Notes under the pieces: model-generated
What the model was told of the DNA's origin: nothing
The model's database searches: none
Seen by the model: the letters and a program-made list of their open reading frames with translations, nothing else
From: Armillaria gallica
Lineage: Eukaryota; Basidiomycota; Agaricomycetes; Agaricales; Physalacriaceae
Assembly: GCA_037576215.1 (NCBI GenBank)
Contig: JBANDB010000002.1
Coordinates: forward strand, 1-64,000
Direction: 5' to 3'
Length of the DNA stretch: 64,000 nucleotides
Position numbers and translations under genes: made by a program
Shown: in pieces, positions 33,497 to 45,180 of the stretch
Layout of the letters: the number at the start of each line of letters is the position of its first letter
Position numbering within the stretch: the stretch's first letter is position 1

Positions 33497-35077
33497 TCAA
33501 CAAGGACGATACATGACAGTTAGACCATCCTGACGCAATTCATTCAACGAAGGCATCCACTTCACTCCTCCACGATGAGCTCCAGGGAGAGATGATAAAA
33601 CCACCTCGGTGAAAGCAGAATTCTGATCACTCCTTCGACAGCGAAGCATATGAATAAGCTCCGTATGATCAAAGTACAATTGCGACCCAGCGAGGTCGAG
33701 GCGTTCCAATTGTGGTGGATGTGTTGCTAACGCAGCGATGAGATAACTCGACGTGATGGTAGCAGCCAGAGAGAAGGTTTTAAGGTTTGTCAAGGCCCGG
33801 AGCATAGCGCATACGCTTGTTCCATCGATAGAAATAGAAGGCGCCGATATTAGAAGAGAGATTAGATGGGGGAAGGAATTGGCCTGGAGAGTAGGTAATT
33901 TTGCTTCATCACCGGTGTAATGAATCTCCAATGATGACAGGAATGGAAGCTCCATGATAGATAAAAGTCTAACGATGGTTGCTCCGTGATTCCCCTCCCA
34001 CATACTCAGGGTAGTCAAGTGCCTCAACGTGAACATAGAATGTGGCGCTATGTCCCTATCGATCTTTTCCAGATGAAGAACGAGCGACTTGACCCATCCA
34101 ACGTCTGGAAGAATGGCTAAAATATCGCCACCGATATCGGCGTTGCTAATCTGCTGCCAAGGCAGCTGGAAGGAGAACGGGGACTCGTTGATAGTAACTG
34201 TGTATAGGTATGGCGCATATCGGAAGGCAGTAGTACGCCATAGAGGAGGAAACATGTCTACACGGGACGTAGAGATCCGAAGTTCCTTTAATAGTCCGAA
34301 AGAACCGGATACCGATTCAAACCGTTGGAACGATTGGATATTCGGAAGTGACACGTGGAGCTGTTCCCACCGCGAGGACGATGAAAGTATGATTGGAAGA
34401 AGCGGGTGTGGAGAAATGTCCTTTCTGCTTCCAATAAAGACAGAGAGACTGCGTGTGCCAGATCTCTCGAGTAATAGTTTCAGGCGAGATGTGGACCATG
34501 AAGGAGAGGGTTTCCCTCGAAACACCGTATTCAGGAGTACTAGCGGTGCATTCCCATACTTCTCATTCCCCAAGTCGAGGGTTATCGATGACCACAAGCG
34601 CGTCGTCGATACTGCTGCTGCCCTCCACGTAGAACAGACGTGAGTAATAGCCCAGCGAGAGCGCCGCACGTCGAGAGAGTCGCTGCAAGAAGCTATGGTT
34701 GTGTTCATCACATCTTCATCTGCTGCGAAACAGAAGATGTGCTCCAAAACATCGTATGGGACCTTTCGCACAGGGTTCAGGAGTTTCTTTGATGCTGTAA
34801 TCCTTTTCTGAACAATATCCTTCTCAACGGTGAGATCATGTATTAATTTCTGGATCTGTGAGAGGCGCCGGTTGATAGCTCCAATATGACCATCACCATT
34901 GGCAATGATATTTTCGAATTCTGAGCGCTCGTAGTCCGTGGGGGGATCATTGCAGGAAAGAAGACGATCTATTCGAGAGGATGGTATAGAGTTAAGAATG
35001 TCACTCATGGATGGGTAGAACCCGCATTGTGGACAAGGTTTTGCTGGTGGAGATGGCGGGCCTCGCGTAACGAGCAT
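33497..35077 (-). CDS. F-box/LRR protein with N-terminal coiled coil (526 aa)
   Basis: Single exon, ATG at 35077, stop at 33497. A CPQC pair lies at residues 15-18, a predicted coiled coil at about 65-100 (INRRLSQIQKLIHDLTVEKDIV), an F-box at about 103-170 (VRKVPYDVLEHIFCFAA ... THVCSTWRAAAVSTTRLWSSI), then irregular Leu-rich repeats to about 490. The coiled coil plus F-box arrangement, with a PxxVLxxIF core, is the commonest lineage-expanded F-box type of Agaricomycetes. The gene lies tail-to-tail with the hydrolase pseudogene at 33003. Its last 40 or so codons and 3' flank are duplicated at 24735-24865. Intact; predicted substrate adaptor of an SCF ligase, by family only. Confidence 0.88.
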   Translation of the reverse strand: MLVTRGPPSPPAKPCPQCGFYPSMSDILNSIPSSRIDRLLSCNDPPTDYERSEFENIIANGDGHIGAINRRLSQIQKLIHDLTVEKDIVQKRITASKKLLNPVRKVPYDVLEHIFCFAADEDVMNTTIASCSDSLDVRRSRWAITHVCSTWRAAAVSTTRLWSSITLDLGNEKYGNAPLVLLNTVFRGKPSPSWSTSRLKLLLERSGTRSLSVFIGSRKDISPHPLLPIILSSSSRWEQLHVSLPNIQSFQRFESVSGSFGLLKELRISTSRVDMFPPLWRTTAFRYAPYLYTVTINESPFSFQLPWQQISNADIGGDILAILPDVGWVKSLVLHLEKIDRDIAPHSMFTLRHLTTLSMWEGNHGATIVRLLSIMELPFLSSLEIHYTGDEAKLPTLQANSFPHLISLLISAPSISIDGTSVCAMLRALTNLKTFSLAATITSSYLIAALATHPPQLERLDLAGSQLYFDHTELIHMLRCRRSDQNSAFTEVVLSSLPGAHRGGVKWMPSLNELRQDGLTVMYRPC

Positions 35078-37351
35078 ATTTGATTACAATCTACGTGGGA
35101 GAGTATCAGCCGCACGAAAGAGCATTAATATATGAATATATGGCTCACTAATTCCCTTGCGCTTTGATGCCGTATAGCACGGACGTCGACGTCGCTGCAA
35201 AGAGGCTTCCTATTTCAATTTCGACCTGAGTCAGTCATGTGACAAACACGTTGCGCTCGGGCCGATATTTGAAATAGCGCCTTTCGCTTTCGCTTCCAGT
35301 GTCCTGCTCGTGAACCGTGAAAGCGTATTCTCTGTCTCTTTCTACGGGAAATTTGAAGATACCTACCTATATCAATCATTTTTGCCTAGGACAGTCTACA
35401 ACGCATTTCAGACGATACAATTGTGAGGCGAAAATAAGATGACTTCTCAGGAAAAGGTGCATTACGGTAGATCACAGAGGATCATGATCATCGGCAGACA
35501 CAAGCCTCTAAATATGGTTTAGTCTCGCATATAGTAGAGATAATTTTCATCAATAAAAGCCCGATGGCATCGCAAAACAGCTAGCGACAATAAGAGCGAC
35601 GAGATCAATTACTTACCAGCACGTAATGGAGATCCACAAGAAGACTGCGTGAACTCTGACGTGAGTCGAGATAAGTACAATTCCGTCGTTAAAGAGGCTG
35701 ATTATACAGAGAATCTGAGCGCACTATGGACCACAGGTGTCTAGTTCTCTATTCAATGCTCCTGGTTGTTGTGACGAGAAGTGCCAGTGTTCCGTTTGGA
35801 AGAAGGGCAGATCACAGATGGAAATATGGCGCAAGTCATTCTGAAATGATGATTGAATTCGACCAAGGAGATTATCTAAGAGCCAAATGGCAGGAGCTCT
35901 GAGGAACGCATTAAAGTCCAGTTACAAATACTCAGACTGTCACTTCGTGCATATTCGAATAAAGGCCTGGCAACACCAGGAAAGTCGAATGCGGATGCAG
36001 GTATAAATCGCAGATCCGATTCTTGCGAGAATCGATCTTTGAAGAGCGTTGATAAGATGGCTCCTCGGGAATGAAGTCCTTTCCTTGGAGTTACGGCACA
36101 AATTACGAGCTGGTATCTACTACAACAAGGGCATTGATCGCAGCAGGCGGAGGGAGAAGTTATCGTGGTAAGGATTGATCCTTCCATTGAAAGCGGCGTC
36201 GCGAGACGAATGTATACAGCACCCGGATTATACTGAGAACCGTGGCGGTGCGGACCGTGACGCATAATGGTGGATCAGTTGTTGATTACACAGGTCTTCC
36301 GTGAAAGTTCGCGAATCATACATTGAGTGTCACAGATACCCCAACACCGGTGGAGACATAGTAACGAGACACTACCGGATATGCCGTAATTCGACATTGT
36401 ATGCTCAATCTCTTTTGCTTCGTGTATTTTCTGAATATGGTCACGCCACAACCTTCTGTACAATCGTGCTTCTAGGTCTCGACCCTGCATTCAGTGGCGT
36501 CCCGTCTCGATAATCATCGCCCTTCATTCTCCAGACTGTCCCGTTTTGATGCTGCAGAGCCTTATGGTCATGAACTTTAATTTTGCAGCCACCTTCCATG
36601 GCCGTCATTCTACTTGTTGCTTTCCTTCGCCACCTTTTGACTCCAAGCCTAGCAGTAAGCGGCTGTTCGTTCTGTTTATTCATCGATTGCTGGAACATCA
36701 GCAATCATTGATATAATTGAGGACAGCACACCGACGTTCGCTGGAGTCCATGTCTTCATCCTACCGCTGCTTGAATTTTGTCTTTCACCCCAAAATCTCA
36801 TCCACTCAAAGGGGACGCGTACATCGGACCCACGGTTACCTAATATTTGACTCGCAGTCCTCGTAAATACATCTCAGAATTAAATCCAATTTGATTGATT
36901 GGCTTCCTATGGTTCTTGATGGAGATGATTTGCGGTATATTGCAGGGTAGTCGGAACCGACTGGTCGTCAGGTACTTAGAACACCACACGTCAACCAACT
37001 GCCCTAATATCGTGTCCCTGCATGCGACAGAAAGCGTGTCTCACACCTCCCTTGCAGCATAAACTTCAACAGATCACAGTGCATCCTTTGCGGGAACGAT
37101 CAGAAGCATTGTATCCGCGTTGATGGAACTCTGGGTAAGAACCATTCGAATGAATATGGAACTAACTAGAAATGAATAGTACCCGGAATGCAGCGACCAA
37201 AACGAGCTAGTTACTCCACCTGCCACCCGTTACCCGGCGTGGTACGCGACGCGACATTCAGCATGATTGATAATGGTATTGAATTGCAGTATATGAAAAA
37301 TGTGAGGCCGCAGAGCATGAATGCGTGCAACGTACAACTGGTAGGTCGGGG
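35078..37351. other. Intergenic; one uncertain minus-strand frame
   Basis: A 129-codon minus-strand frame at 35876-36265 has mixed composition with a Cys-rich patch (ACCDQCPCC) but no recognised family, promoter or exon partner. The rest holds no gene I can support. Confidence 0.4.
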
Positions 37352-38219
37352 TCAACGTCCGCTCGTATACCTCGTGGACAGGTCCACGGCGTGACGCTGT
37401 TCCTCAGTGGAACGTGCACCACGCAGCCGGCGTCTACTAAATTCTGTGCCATCATATATGCTGGAACGATGTGCCCACCACGCGGGCGGAAATTTGTGCT
37501 TTGGCTCTTCTTCCTCATCATCAGAGTCCATACTAGAAGACGATGGTAGGTGCCACATGTACTCCGATTTGTTTAAGGAATGTTTCTGGTAGGGATGATA
37601 TGAGTGCTGTGGAGACAACGAGTGAGCAGGAGCGAAAGATGCGGTATTGGTGCTAGTATGGTTTCGGTAGTGGCGCCGCATATTGGAGTTGACGTTGAAT
37701 TCCCTACCGCAACCGGGGAATGGACATTGGAATGCTATCAACTTATGATTAGAAACGGAGGAAGAGTATACGGGTATAAAATATGACTGACGTGTAGCAC
37801 CCGTATGCGTATTGACATGTATCCTCAGACTACTCGGTCTATTGAAGGACTTGTTGCAAGTCCGACAGATGTGCTTCCCGTCCCCTTTCTCGTCGTCATC
37901 TTCGCTTGATAAGAGCGCCTTAGAATCCCGACGTCGTGGTGACTGTGATTGATATGGGAAAGAAACAGACGATGTTATGTGCTCGAGAGAGACGGAGGAG
38001 GGCTCGGACCGAAGTACATTGAAAGAGTATTGTGGCACTCTGTTGGACGGTGGCGGGTAGGGAGCCTGGGAAATGATCAGTGTTGGTGGGGGATGGCGCA
38101 TTTCGGGCGGTATGCGTAAGAGGTGCTCTGAAAGTTATTGTTTAGCTAATTGTGTAGGATGACAGAGGAAAAACAATACCTGGAAACATCTCATGTATGC
38201 TCGGGAGAGAGACTACCAT
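37352..38219 (-). CDS. C2H2 zinc-finger protein, paralogue A (252 aa)
   Basis: Exons on the minus strand: 38219-38180, 38127-37792, 37734-37352 (759 nt); both introns (52 and 57 nt) fall in phase 1, as in paralogues B, C and D. The second intron is stop-free and a multiple of three, so naive ORF calling retains it. Motifs in order: SLPSIHEMFP then EHLLR at the N-terminus, YSFNVLRSEPSS, an acidic SSEDDDE stretch, finger 1 (C-x2-C-x12-H-x3-H, with FNRPSSLRIHVNTHTGAT), finger 2 (C-x4-C-x12-H-x3-H, CPFPGCGREFNVNSNMRRH), then a Ser/acidic C-terminus with SEYMWH. Two fingers imply sequence-specific DNA binding in the nucleus. Target genes unknown. Confidence 0.9.
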
Positions 38220-38268
38220 GTTCAGTACAGTGGAGGGAAGAGAACAGTGAAGACACATCAGCCGCCGG

Positions 38269-38334
38269 TTATATAGTGATGCTTCATTCAACGTTCGGCA
38301 ATTATCCGCAGCGCCGAGATCGTCCGGATCTGAA
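38269..38334 (-). promoter_or_regulatory. Conserved promoter of C2H2 paralogue A
   Basis: On the minus strand: a diverged AGATC(C)GG site, then GCGGATAATTGCCGA, then CACTATATAA with TATATAA at 38275-38269, 56 bp from the ATG. It is the weakest of the four: both AGATCGG half-sites carry changes. Confidence 0.7.
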
Positions 38335-39275
38335 TGCCAAATTCGTTTTCGTGCGGGTGTGTACCCATCACCAATTATGGACGGCTAGACACTAATAGAC
38401 GGTTTGATGTCAACGCTCGCGGGTACGCCGGACTTTTAGGGACAACGTCGTCGGATATATATGCGACCGCAGTTTGCAATGGTAGGAACAGAGGAAAGTT
38501 TCCATCGTCATGACACAATTAGGATCGATTCTGAAAAGGAATGGAGACGGATATACCACCAGACAGATCGACATTCCGTTTACGCGGTGAAGCATCAATT
38601 AATTTCGATGTTGTGCCTTGTCAGGGCTTTAACACGGCGATCATTAGCATAGGGCATGAAGGATCTTAATCACTGAAACAGTTGGGTGACTGAACATCAT
38701 TCAATAACGGCGACAAGAGATGCAGAGACAGCGCATACCCTTTCCCTATACAGATATATTAAATCCACGCCTCAAATCCGGATATAAAATTTCCGAGCTA
38801 CGAGTTGATCTACAGTCACGATCAGTCAGTATTTCTCTCACAGACAACACTGAAAATGTACCTGCAACAGTGCCACGGAGTAAGGGGGCGGAAAGCCTGC
38901 GGGCCAAGGACCTGTTTCACCTCATGAGTGATATCATATTTCACGAGAATCCGCATGTACAACGTTTAATATCCACGAAAGAATGGTAGACTGAAAATGA
39001 ACAAAGGATTGCACGACGCAGGATTCGAAAACCAAAAAGCAAACCAAAAGTGTGGAAGTACAAGACCAAAATGGGAGTGGCGTGTTGTATGCTGCTGCTT
39101 ACCAGAGGCCTCACCGATGACAATCAAGATTGGTATGTCCATTCATGAGTTCTTGTCTCGTCTCTGGATACACGATCTTAATTTGTACAGATATGGAACT
39201 GTAGTAAGGAAAATAATATTATCAAGTTGGGCGGGAACTAGACCTTCTAGTCTGACGCGAACTGGCTCCTGCACT
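38335..39275. other. Intergenic with short plus-strand frame
   Basis: An 89-codon plus frame at 38720-38989 has protein-like composition (YTDILNPRLKSGYKISELRV) but no family or partner exon was found. GATCGACATTCCGTTT near 38565 recurs near 52964. Confidence 0.35.
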
Positions 39276-40931
39276 TTATTTTTCACCTTCATGGTGTCTT
39301 CCTTCACCTGCAGAGGCCTGGATATCATTCAGGACCCTTTCCCAGTTCTGAGAATCCACAGACGAATGCCGGATCGGAGGTGTATCGATGAAATGTCTCT
39401 TCGATGGGTCCTTAACACAAGACCAATGATAATAAATGCAGCGCGTCAGTACACGATCCTTTAACTGATGGCACTCCTTGTCAGTCTGATGCCGGTAAAA
39501 ACAAAAACAGATCCGTACTGTTTTCTCGTTGCGCTCATCAGCATCGTGAGTACTCTCCCCAGGGGCACTGCGAAAGGCTTTAAATCCAGAGAAAAGTGAT
39601 CTTTCCAAGGCGAGCATTCCAATCACCGGAGGGGCCTTTACGGGTTCTGTACAAAGAAATAAAACTATCAACATATTTGATAGGTGCTCAAACCTACCTT
39701 TGCAGACGTAGCAGGGCGGAGGATCACCGGTCCGGTCAGGAAAGGTCTCCCTAGACCCGAGGAAGAAGACTTTGCTGCCCGAGGCGTCGAGCTGCTTTAT
39801 AAGTCTGGCTTTCTCCTGATCCATCTCTTTCTTGTTGTGCGGTGGCACTTTGGGGGGCAAGACGATAGTAGTCCCTGGAGCCGCCGAGATTCGCAAAGTA
39901 TGCCTCGCTGCGCGTAAGTTATTCCGCTCGGCCTATTGAGATAGGTTAGCACTTGTCAGAACATTCCATATATGAAGGTGATACGCACTCTCAATCGATT
40001 CTTTTCCAGCTTGACTTTGGGCTTCTTTTTCTTACTTTCTGGTTTCGTAGACTCCGGAACTTTTTCTGTGCTGCCTAGGGGAGCAGCCGCCGTCTCCGCG
40101 GTGACGTTTTCTGGATTTATGCTCATCGTACTATGCATGTGTATGTCTTGTGTTGATGTCGCAGTGGTGACAATTTGAATGTTTTTATCAGCGGTGCAAT
40201 GATCGTCGACAGTCTGCGGTGCTGATACTGGCATTTGTATGCTCGTCTGATGATCGGAAATATCTACCCGTCGCTCGTCGACCGAGGCGTTTTGAGGTTC
40301 TGTAGCCTCTGTTATGCAAGCATTTCAATAAGTACAAAGTAAGAAGTAAAAGGGAACGCACGCATATATATGGGATTCACAAACAGCTCCGCAGGCGTAT
40401 ATCGGTCTTCGCCACCCTCCTCTTCTATTAAATTCACCTTCGGATTGACAGTGATGATAAGGTGAACGTTTCCTGAGCCATCGTCGACAGCGCTCCTTGC
40501 AGGGGTGACCATGCGAAACTTTACAGGCAATGGAAGCTCTGTAGCGACGGCTTTGAGATTCGGGAGTGCTGCGGTCCAGCCTTCGGAGATTTGAAAGATG
40601 GAGAGATTGTTTTTGGGCTAAAAGTGGTGTGCTTTGTTCAGTATTGCGCAGTGACAATGCTACAACAGTTACGTACCTTCCAAAAGCGAATTCTTTCGAA
40701 ATCCGTGACACGCTGTGCTTCCCTACGCAGCAAGATCTTGAAAAACGGTCGAAGATGTCCGAAAGGTAGTGACATCTGCTGTTTCTTTATCGAAGTTACT
40801 AGGACACAGTCGAACGGATTACTAGGCGAATACAGAACCCAGTTAACGTCGATTTCAGCATCTGACCAAATGGGCTTTACAGGTAGCGAGTCATTCAGAA
40901 CTTTCTTCGGCTCCTGATATGAATGTGACAT
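39276..40931 (-). CDS. Conserved hypothetical protein with Cys/His-rich C-terminus (478 aa)
   Basis: Five exons on the minus strand: 40931-40677, 40617-40362, 40308-39989, 39932-39698, 39646-39276 (1437 nt); introns 51-59 nt, all phases close. N-terminal part: GWTAALPNLKAVATELPLPVK. A Ser/Thr- and Lys-rich linker follows (TKPESKKKKPKVK). The C-terminal third begins VLPPKVPPHNKKEMDQEKARL and includes FPDRTGDPPPCYVC, FCFYRHQTDKEC and TRCIYYHWSC: paired Cys and His that could bind zinc. I believe this is a lineage-specific basidiomycete family, but no function is known to me. The basic linker suggests a nuclear location. Confidence 0.8.
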
Positions 40932-41100
40932 TTCGTCGCTGTTGTGAAGCGGAACTTGGGAGTGAAAATCGACACCCTGTCATCCAACATCACATGGTCT
41001 GACGTCACCAAAGGGTCCCAGGCCTGGGCTTCGACGAGCTTATGTTTGACTCCGGTCAACTACATAGAATTGCCTCGACACCATCCGTACGCGTAAGGCT

Positions 41101-41586
41101 TCATGAAGGGCCAACAGCTGTCATAGAATGATGCCGAGTTTCCGGCTGAACTTCTCCAGAAATTTCGTCTTGGTTAACTCTTCGGACCGGCTTTGAACTC
41201 GGCGGCCATCTCTGCAAGGCAACGTGGTTTTGGGTGTAGTTCGTGAGTGCTTGTCTAAATAAAATACTATCTGGGGTCTCTATTATCTGTTCTGTCTCCT
41301 GGACCTCTGGGGGTGAGTTTATAACATCAATTACCTGATTCCTGAACGATGTTCTGTGGTCCAAATAGCATGGCGGTGCTGCGTCGAACAATAAAAAAGC
41401 GGCAGAAATCAACAAAGGACAATTTACCACGTGGTCTGCTGGTCCTGACCTTGTATTAGTTGAGTACTTTCCGCCCTGCGTTACTGTGACGTGACACCTA
41501 GAAAAGGAAATTTTTAGATGAGCTAGCTCGCGTGAAGTTGAGACAACGGCTAAGTACGTAGAGCGGAAGTACTCCGAGTCTGCCAC
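41101..41586 (-). other. Uncertain minus-strand frame upstream of the 39276 gene
   Basis: A 161-codon frame with some protein character (FRNQVIDVINSPPEVQETEQIIETPDSILF). A possible intron (GTACTT...TTCTAG, 60 nt) could change its N-terminus. No family recognised. It may be a small gene or an extra upstream exon set. Confidence 0.25.
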
Positions 41587-42208
41587 CGTAAATTTGACAA
41601 CACCATCGCATTTTTGAGACTCAAATTTGTGAAGAGGTGGTTTATTGAAAATATACAGAGAATATATTGGCTAAGCTACACTAAGTACTACCGGACTGGC
41701 GCTCTGCTGCCACTCGGGGCTACAGAAATATCGAAGGCGCGACATGGCATATTGACGATGGCAGCTGCTTCCCCAGATATCGACTCAGCTCCTCTCTGTT
41801 TGGCGCAACGTAGGGGGACAGCCGACGCGAACCAGGGAGCTTGGGGCATCGGGGTCGACAATCGCCGTCGTTGTTGTCGTGGGGGTGGTGGTCGTGGGCA
41901 GTCTGGTGGCAGCCACTAGTGCAGGTGGGGATCACGGTGTAATACGCATGGGAAAGCGGGCGCGCGCGAGCAGGGGGAGAGCGAGAGGTGGTCAAGATAC
42001 AAGATGAGCTGACCCGTGTTTCCAGTCAGCTCGACTGAGAATTCCCTTTTTTGGACTCACGTGGCGAGAGTGTCAAGGGCGGAAAGTTTGTATCATTGTC
42101 TTCAGAACCATGATGCCGATACTTCCCTGGCCCAATCGGGGTCTTTTGATAAAATCTTCTATATAAGCGACTCGTACTATCCTTCCTTCATTCCTATCTC
42201 AGTATACA

Positions 42209-43383
42209 ATGGCGAACTCCAACCTCTCTCAATGCACCCATTTCCCCATCCAAAAACTCCCTCCAGAGCTCCTCGCCGAAACTCTCTCCTACCTCACCGT
42301 CGCCGAAATCAAACCTTTGTCCCTAACGTGCACCATGCTCAACAACGACTGCTTTCCTTTTGTTTTCCGCAACCTCTCGCTACACGGCGATCACCGCCCC
42401 GCTTCCAAATTCTTTGCCGACTTCAAAGACCGTGTTCCATGTTTACGAAAACTCACTGTGAGCAGGCTGAACGAGGACATTTCCACAGAAATACTGCCTT
42501 GGTCCACTCTCGTTCGTAGCGCCAGGTTCAAGGGCGGGCCCCTTGGAAACTTGACAATCCTCCCATCATTGAAACTCCGTCAGGTCCTGGAGCTTGCGCA
42601 CATAGCTGTCCAATCACGGAGAGAATATTTTGAAATCTTGTCGACCATTCCACCATCCGTAAAGGATCTTAGTCTTCGAGAGAACACTTTCCTCAATAAC
42701 TCACTACTACCTCATCCTGACACACAAGATTGAAGTCGAGCGGCTCCAATGTCCATATCGATCTATTGAGAGATCTCTCGTCACTGCCTGAAGATGACTG
42801 CCCGATATCCCTTCGGTCGCTTCGTGTAGCATCCATCAAACATCCTAAGCCCCAAGAACTCAGGGATCTCGTAGAAAGGAGCCCCCTACTAATTGATTTA
42901 ACCATCTCAATGACAGATGCTTATGCAGGACAAGGACAGAGTATGTAGTACTTCATCAACACGTCCTAATACTTGAAAACTTATGCTCCAATCCAGCCCC
43001 ACCCTTACAGTTCCCAGTCGGACGCCTGAAACATTTAAAAATCTGCGCCTCGAGGTAGACCTAACAGACTCACTGAAATCCTCCTCCAAGAACCTTCTGA
43101 CGCCCCGCGGGCATTGGAAACCCTATCCCTGGCCATCCCGCTCTGCTGGATTACGAACCCGATGCGAGACTGGGACAATGTTGCCTCGGCACTTGCCCAA
43201 CATCGGTTCCCTACGTTGAGTGCTCTGGACATCAGAGTAGTACAGGGGATTATGAATCCACCTGTTCCAATTTACACTTTTCAGACATGGCTGAGGCGCT
43301 TCACGGATAGGAATGCGGGAAGGCTTCATATAAATTTCACCGGTCTCGATTGGAGAGGTTGTTTATGCAGAGGACAAAGGTCG
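42209..43383 (+). pseudogene. F-box/LRR gene broken by frameshifts
   Basis: An ATG at 42209 starts a good F-box (LPPELLAETLSYLTVAEIKPL then LTCTMLNNDCFPFVF, residues 17-53) and LRR-like segments up to 42700. The frame then ends at 42731, while the LRR pattern continues in another frame at 42730-42948 (LRSLRVASIKHPKPQELRDLV). A good intron follows (GTATGT...CCAG, to about 43006), then GRLKHLKICAS, and a further shift is needed to reach LETLSLAIPLCWITNPM at 43114-43383. I found no splice pair that repairs the break at 42720. A TATATAAG lies about 45 bp before the ATG. Either a recent pseudogene or sequence error. Confidence 0.65.
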
Positions 43384-43438
43384 TAGTGATGTATGGCACA
43401 GTTACAGACTAGATTCATAAACTCGTAGCAAATGATAG

Positions 43439-44000
43439 TCAATTTGTTAAGATACATAAAGGCGTAGATGTAGCCAAAAGTAGCGTACTCAGGAGCATGA
43501 TCCGACCATACGCTAGCGTGTAGGATAGTACATACAGTAATAATTGGAACAAAAAAAAAAGATAGTCCATTTGATATGCAACAATTGATGAAGAAGACGC
43601 GACCCTACTCTTGACGTGGGGAAGTGCTATGCGCTTACCCAGTCTGTACGGTGCGTGACGAGGTAGACGAGGTAGACTATTTACAGGTGCATATGCACCA
43701 TTCACAGACGCATAAGTATTCATCCAGAAATCTTGCCCACCCATCTTCATTTCTTCCAACGTATCAAAATCAAATGGAGCAATACGACCTTCTGTGGCCG
43801 TAATCCCTGTTCAATATCTGTACAAAAACATCTCAGATACCTGTATCCCGAAAAGAACTGTCGAACAGAAATACCAATTTTATAAACCTTTCCCGCAGGG
43901 GAACGTATCATGAAATATGCGATATCTTGGAGCTGAGGCAGTACCGCTCTGCCATACCACGCCCATAATACTCCCGAAAAATGCCGTTTCGGGGCAATAT
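43439..44000 (-). other. Possible downstream exons of the 44001-44531 frame
   Basis: Minus-strand frames such as LWAWYGRAVLPQLQDIAYFMIRSPAGK and PFDFDTLEEMKMGGQDFWMNTY look coding, and a GTTTGC...GGGAG intron (50 nt) would join the first to the upstream frame after DPMYY. I could not close the later phases. Confidence 0.3.
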
Positions 44001-44531
44001 TCAGTGTCGGCCTCGCAAACCATAATACATCGGGTCAGCCAAAGTGATACGCATTACTTGCGGCGTGGGTGAGCCCGTGGACGAACACCACCATAGCGAA
44101 GAATTTAAGTCCGGTATGTGTTTCATCCACTCTTGCCGAACAAAGCTACGGTTGTCGATGCGGATGTTAACAATGGTAGTGCAGAAGAGGTACTTATCGT
44201 GGGGATGCACGGAGACGAAGGGGAATTCGTTGGCTAGGAAAGACGCCACGCGGGAGGCAGCGTTTGCTTGTTTGCTCGGGTCGAGATATAAGATGGGGGT
44301 GAGGTGTATGGGGCCTTTGGAAGCTGTAAACCTGTCGCGGATGCGACAGGATAGAAGTGAGATGGGTGAGGCGGGTGGTTCGACGAGCACGCTGACTTCG
44401 TTGCAGTAACAAGAAAGAATGTTTGATTGATGCTTGATCTGTATAGCAGCGCTCTTGATAGTCAAACAATGAGAAACAAAGGCGGCCTGGAGAAATACAC
44501 AGCGAGGTGTTAGTACTTGAGTGGTCACCAT
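44001..44531 (-). CDS. Unrecognised protein, partial model
   Basis: The frame runs from an ATG at 44531 to a stop at 44001 (176 codons). Codon use and peptide (LLSCRIRDRFTASKGPIHLTP, ASFLANEFPFVSVHPHDKYLF, RQEWMKHIPDLNSSLWW) look protein-like. The gene probably continues by splicing before the stop (see 43439-44000). No domain recognised; the start may also be interrupted by an early intron ending CTCCAG near 44487. Confidence 0.35.
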   Translation of the reverse strand: MVTTQVLTPRCVFLQAAFVSHCLTIKSAAIQIKHQSNILSCYCNEVSVLVEPPASPISLLSCRIRDRFTASKGPIHLTPILYLDPSKQANAASRVASFLANEFPFVSVHPHDKYLFCTTIVNIRIDNRSFVRQEWMKHIPDLNSSLWWCSSTGSPTPQVMRITLADPMYYGLRGRH

Positions 44532-45180
44532 GTTTGGGGAGGATTGTCGTGTTGCTAAGACGTGGAGTTACGAACAAGAGTGGATCATGGAAAGATTTTT
44601 TTGGATGTGTTCTCGTTCTGCTAGTTGAGAGTGAGTCATCGCAAGCATGAAACAGGCAGTCTTTGAAGCCGTCGTGTGTAAGGAGAGGGCACGGAAGACG
44701 AATGGGAAGCGATCGCTATTCAGGGTATAGGACAGGTCTGGTATAAGAGCATTTCAGCTAGGTGCTCTGGAGGGAGATTTTCAATGGTTGAACGGGTATG
44801 TTGGTTCGTTACTGCGAGGTTAGAACTCGTCATTGAGTGTCAAGAGGGGAACAAGAAGCGCCAAAACTAGCATGCATATATGACCATAGAGCTACCATGA
44901 TACGTACAAATTCCAAATCGTCCAAGGTCCTCAAGCTGGTGAACAAAGTGCAACTTAATTCTTGTATAAATTATGAAAAGTCAGGTTAGTCGTAAACGAG
45001 TGAGAGCGGAAGAGAACAGCAGAAGCTTTCGTTCTTGGCTAACACGTTAGTGCAATTCATAACGATATTAACGAGTAGACAACGACACAGTGAATATCCA
45101 ACAAGCACTCATAGAGTATACGTGCCAGATGTGCAAGCAAGGACAAAGAAAAAGAGAGCCCATAATGTGTGGAGCAAAGA
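44532..45180. other. Intergenic, nothing recognised
   Basis: No gene or repeat seen between the unrecognised frame and C2H2 paralogue B. Confidence 0.4.
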
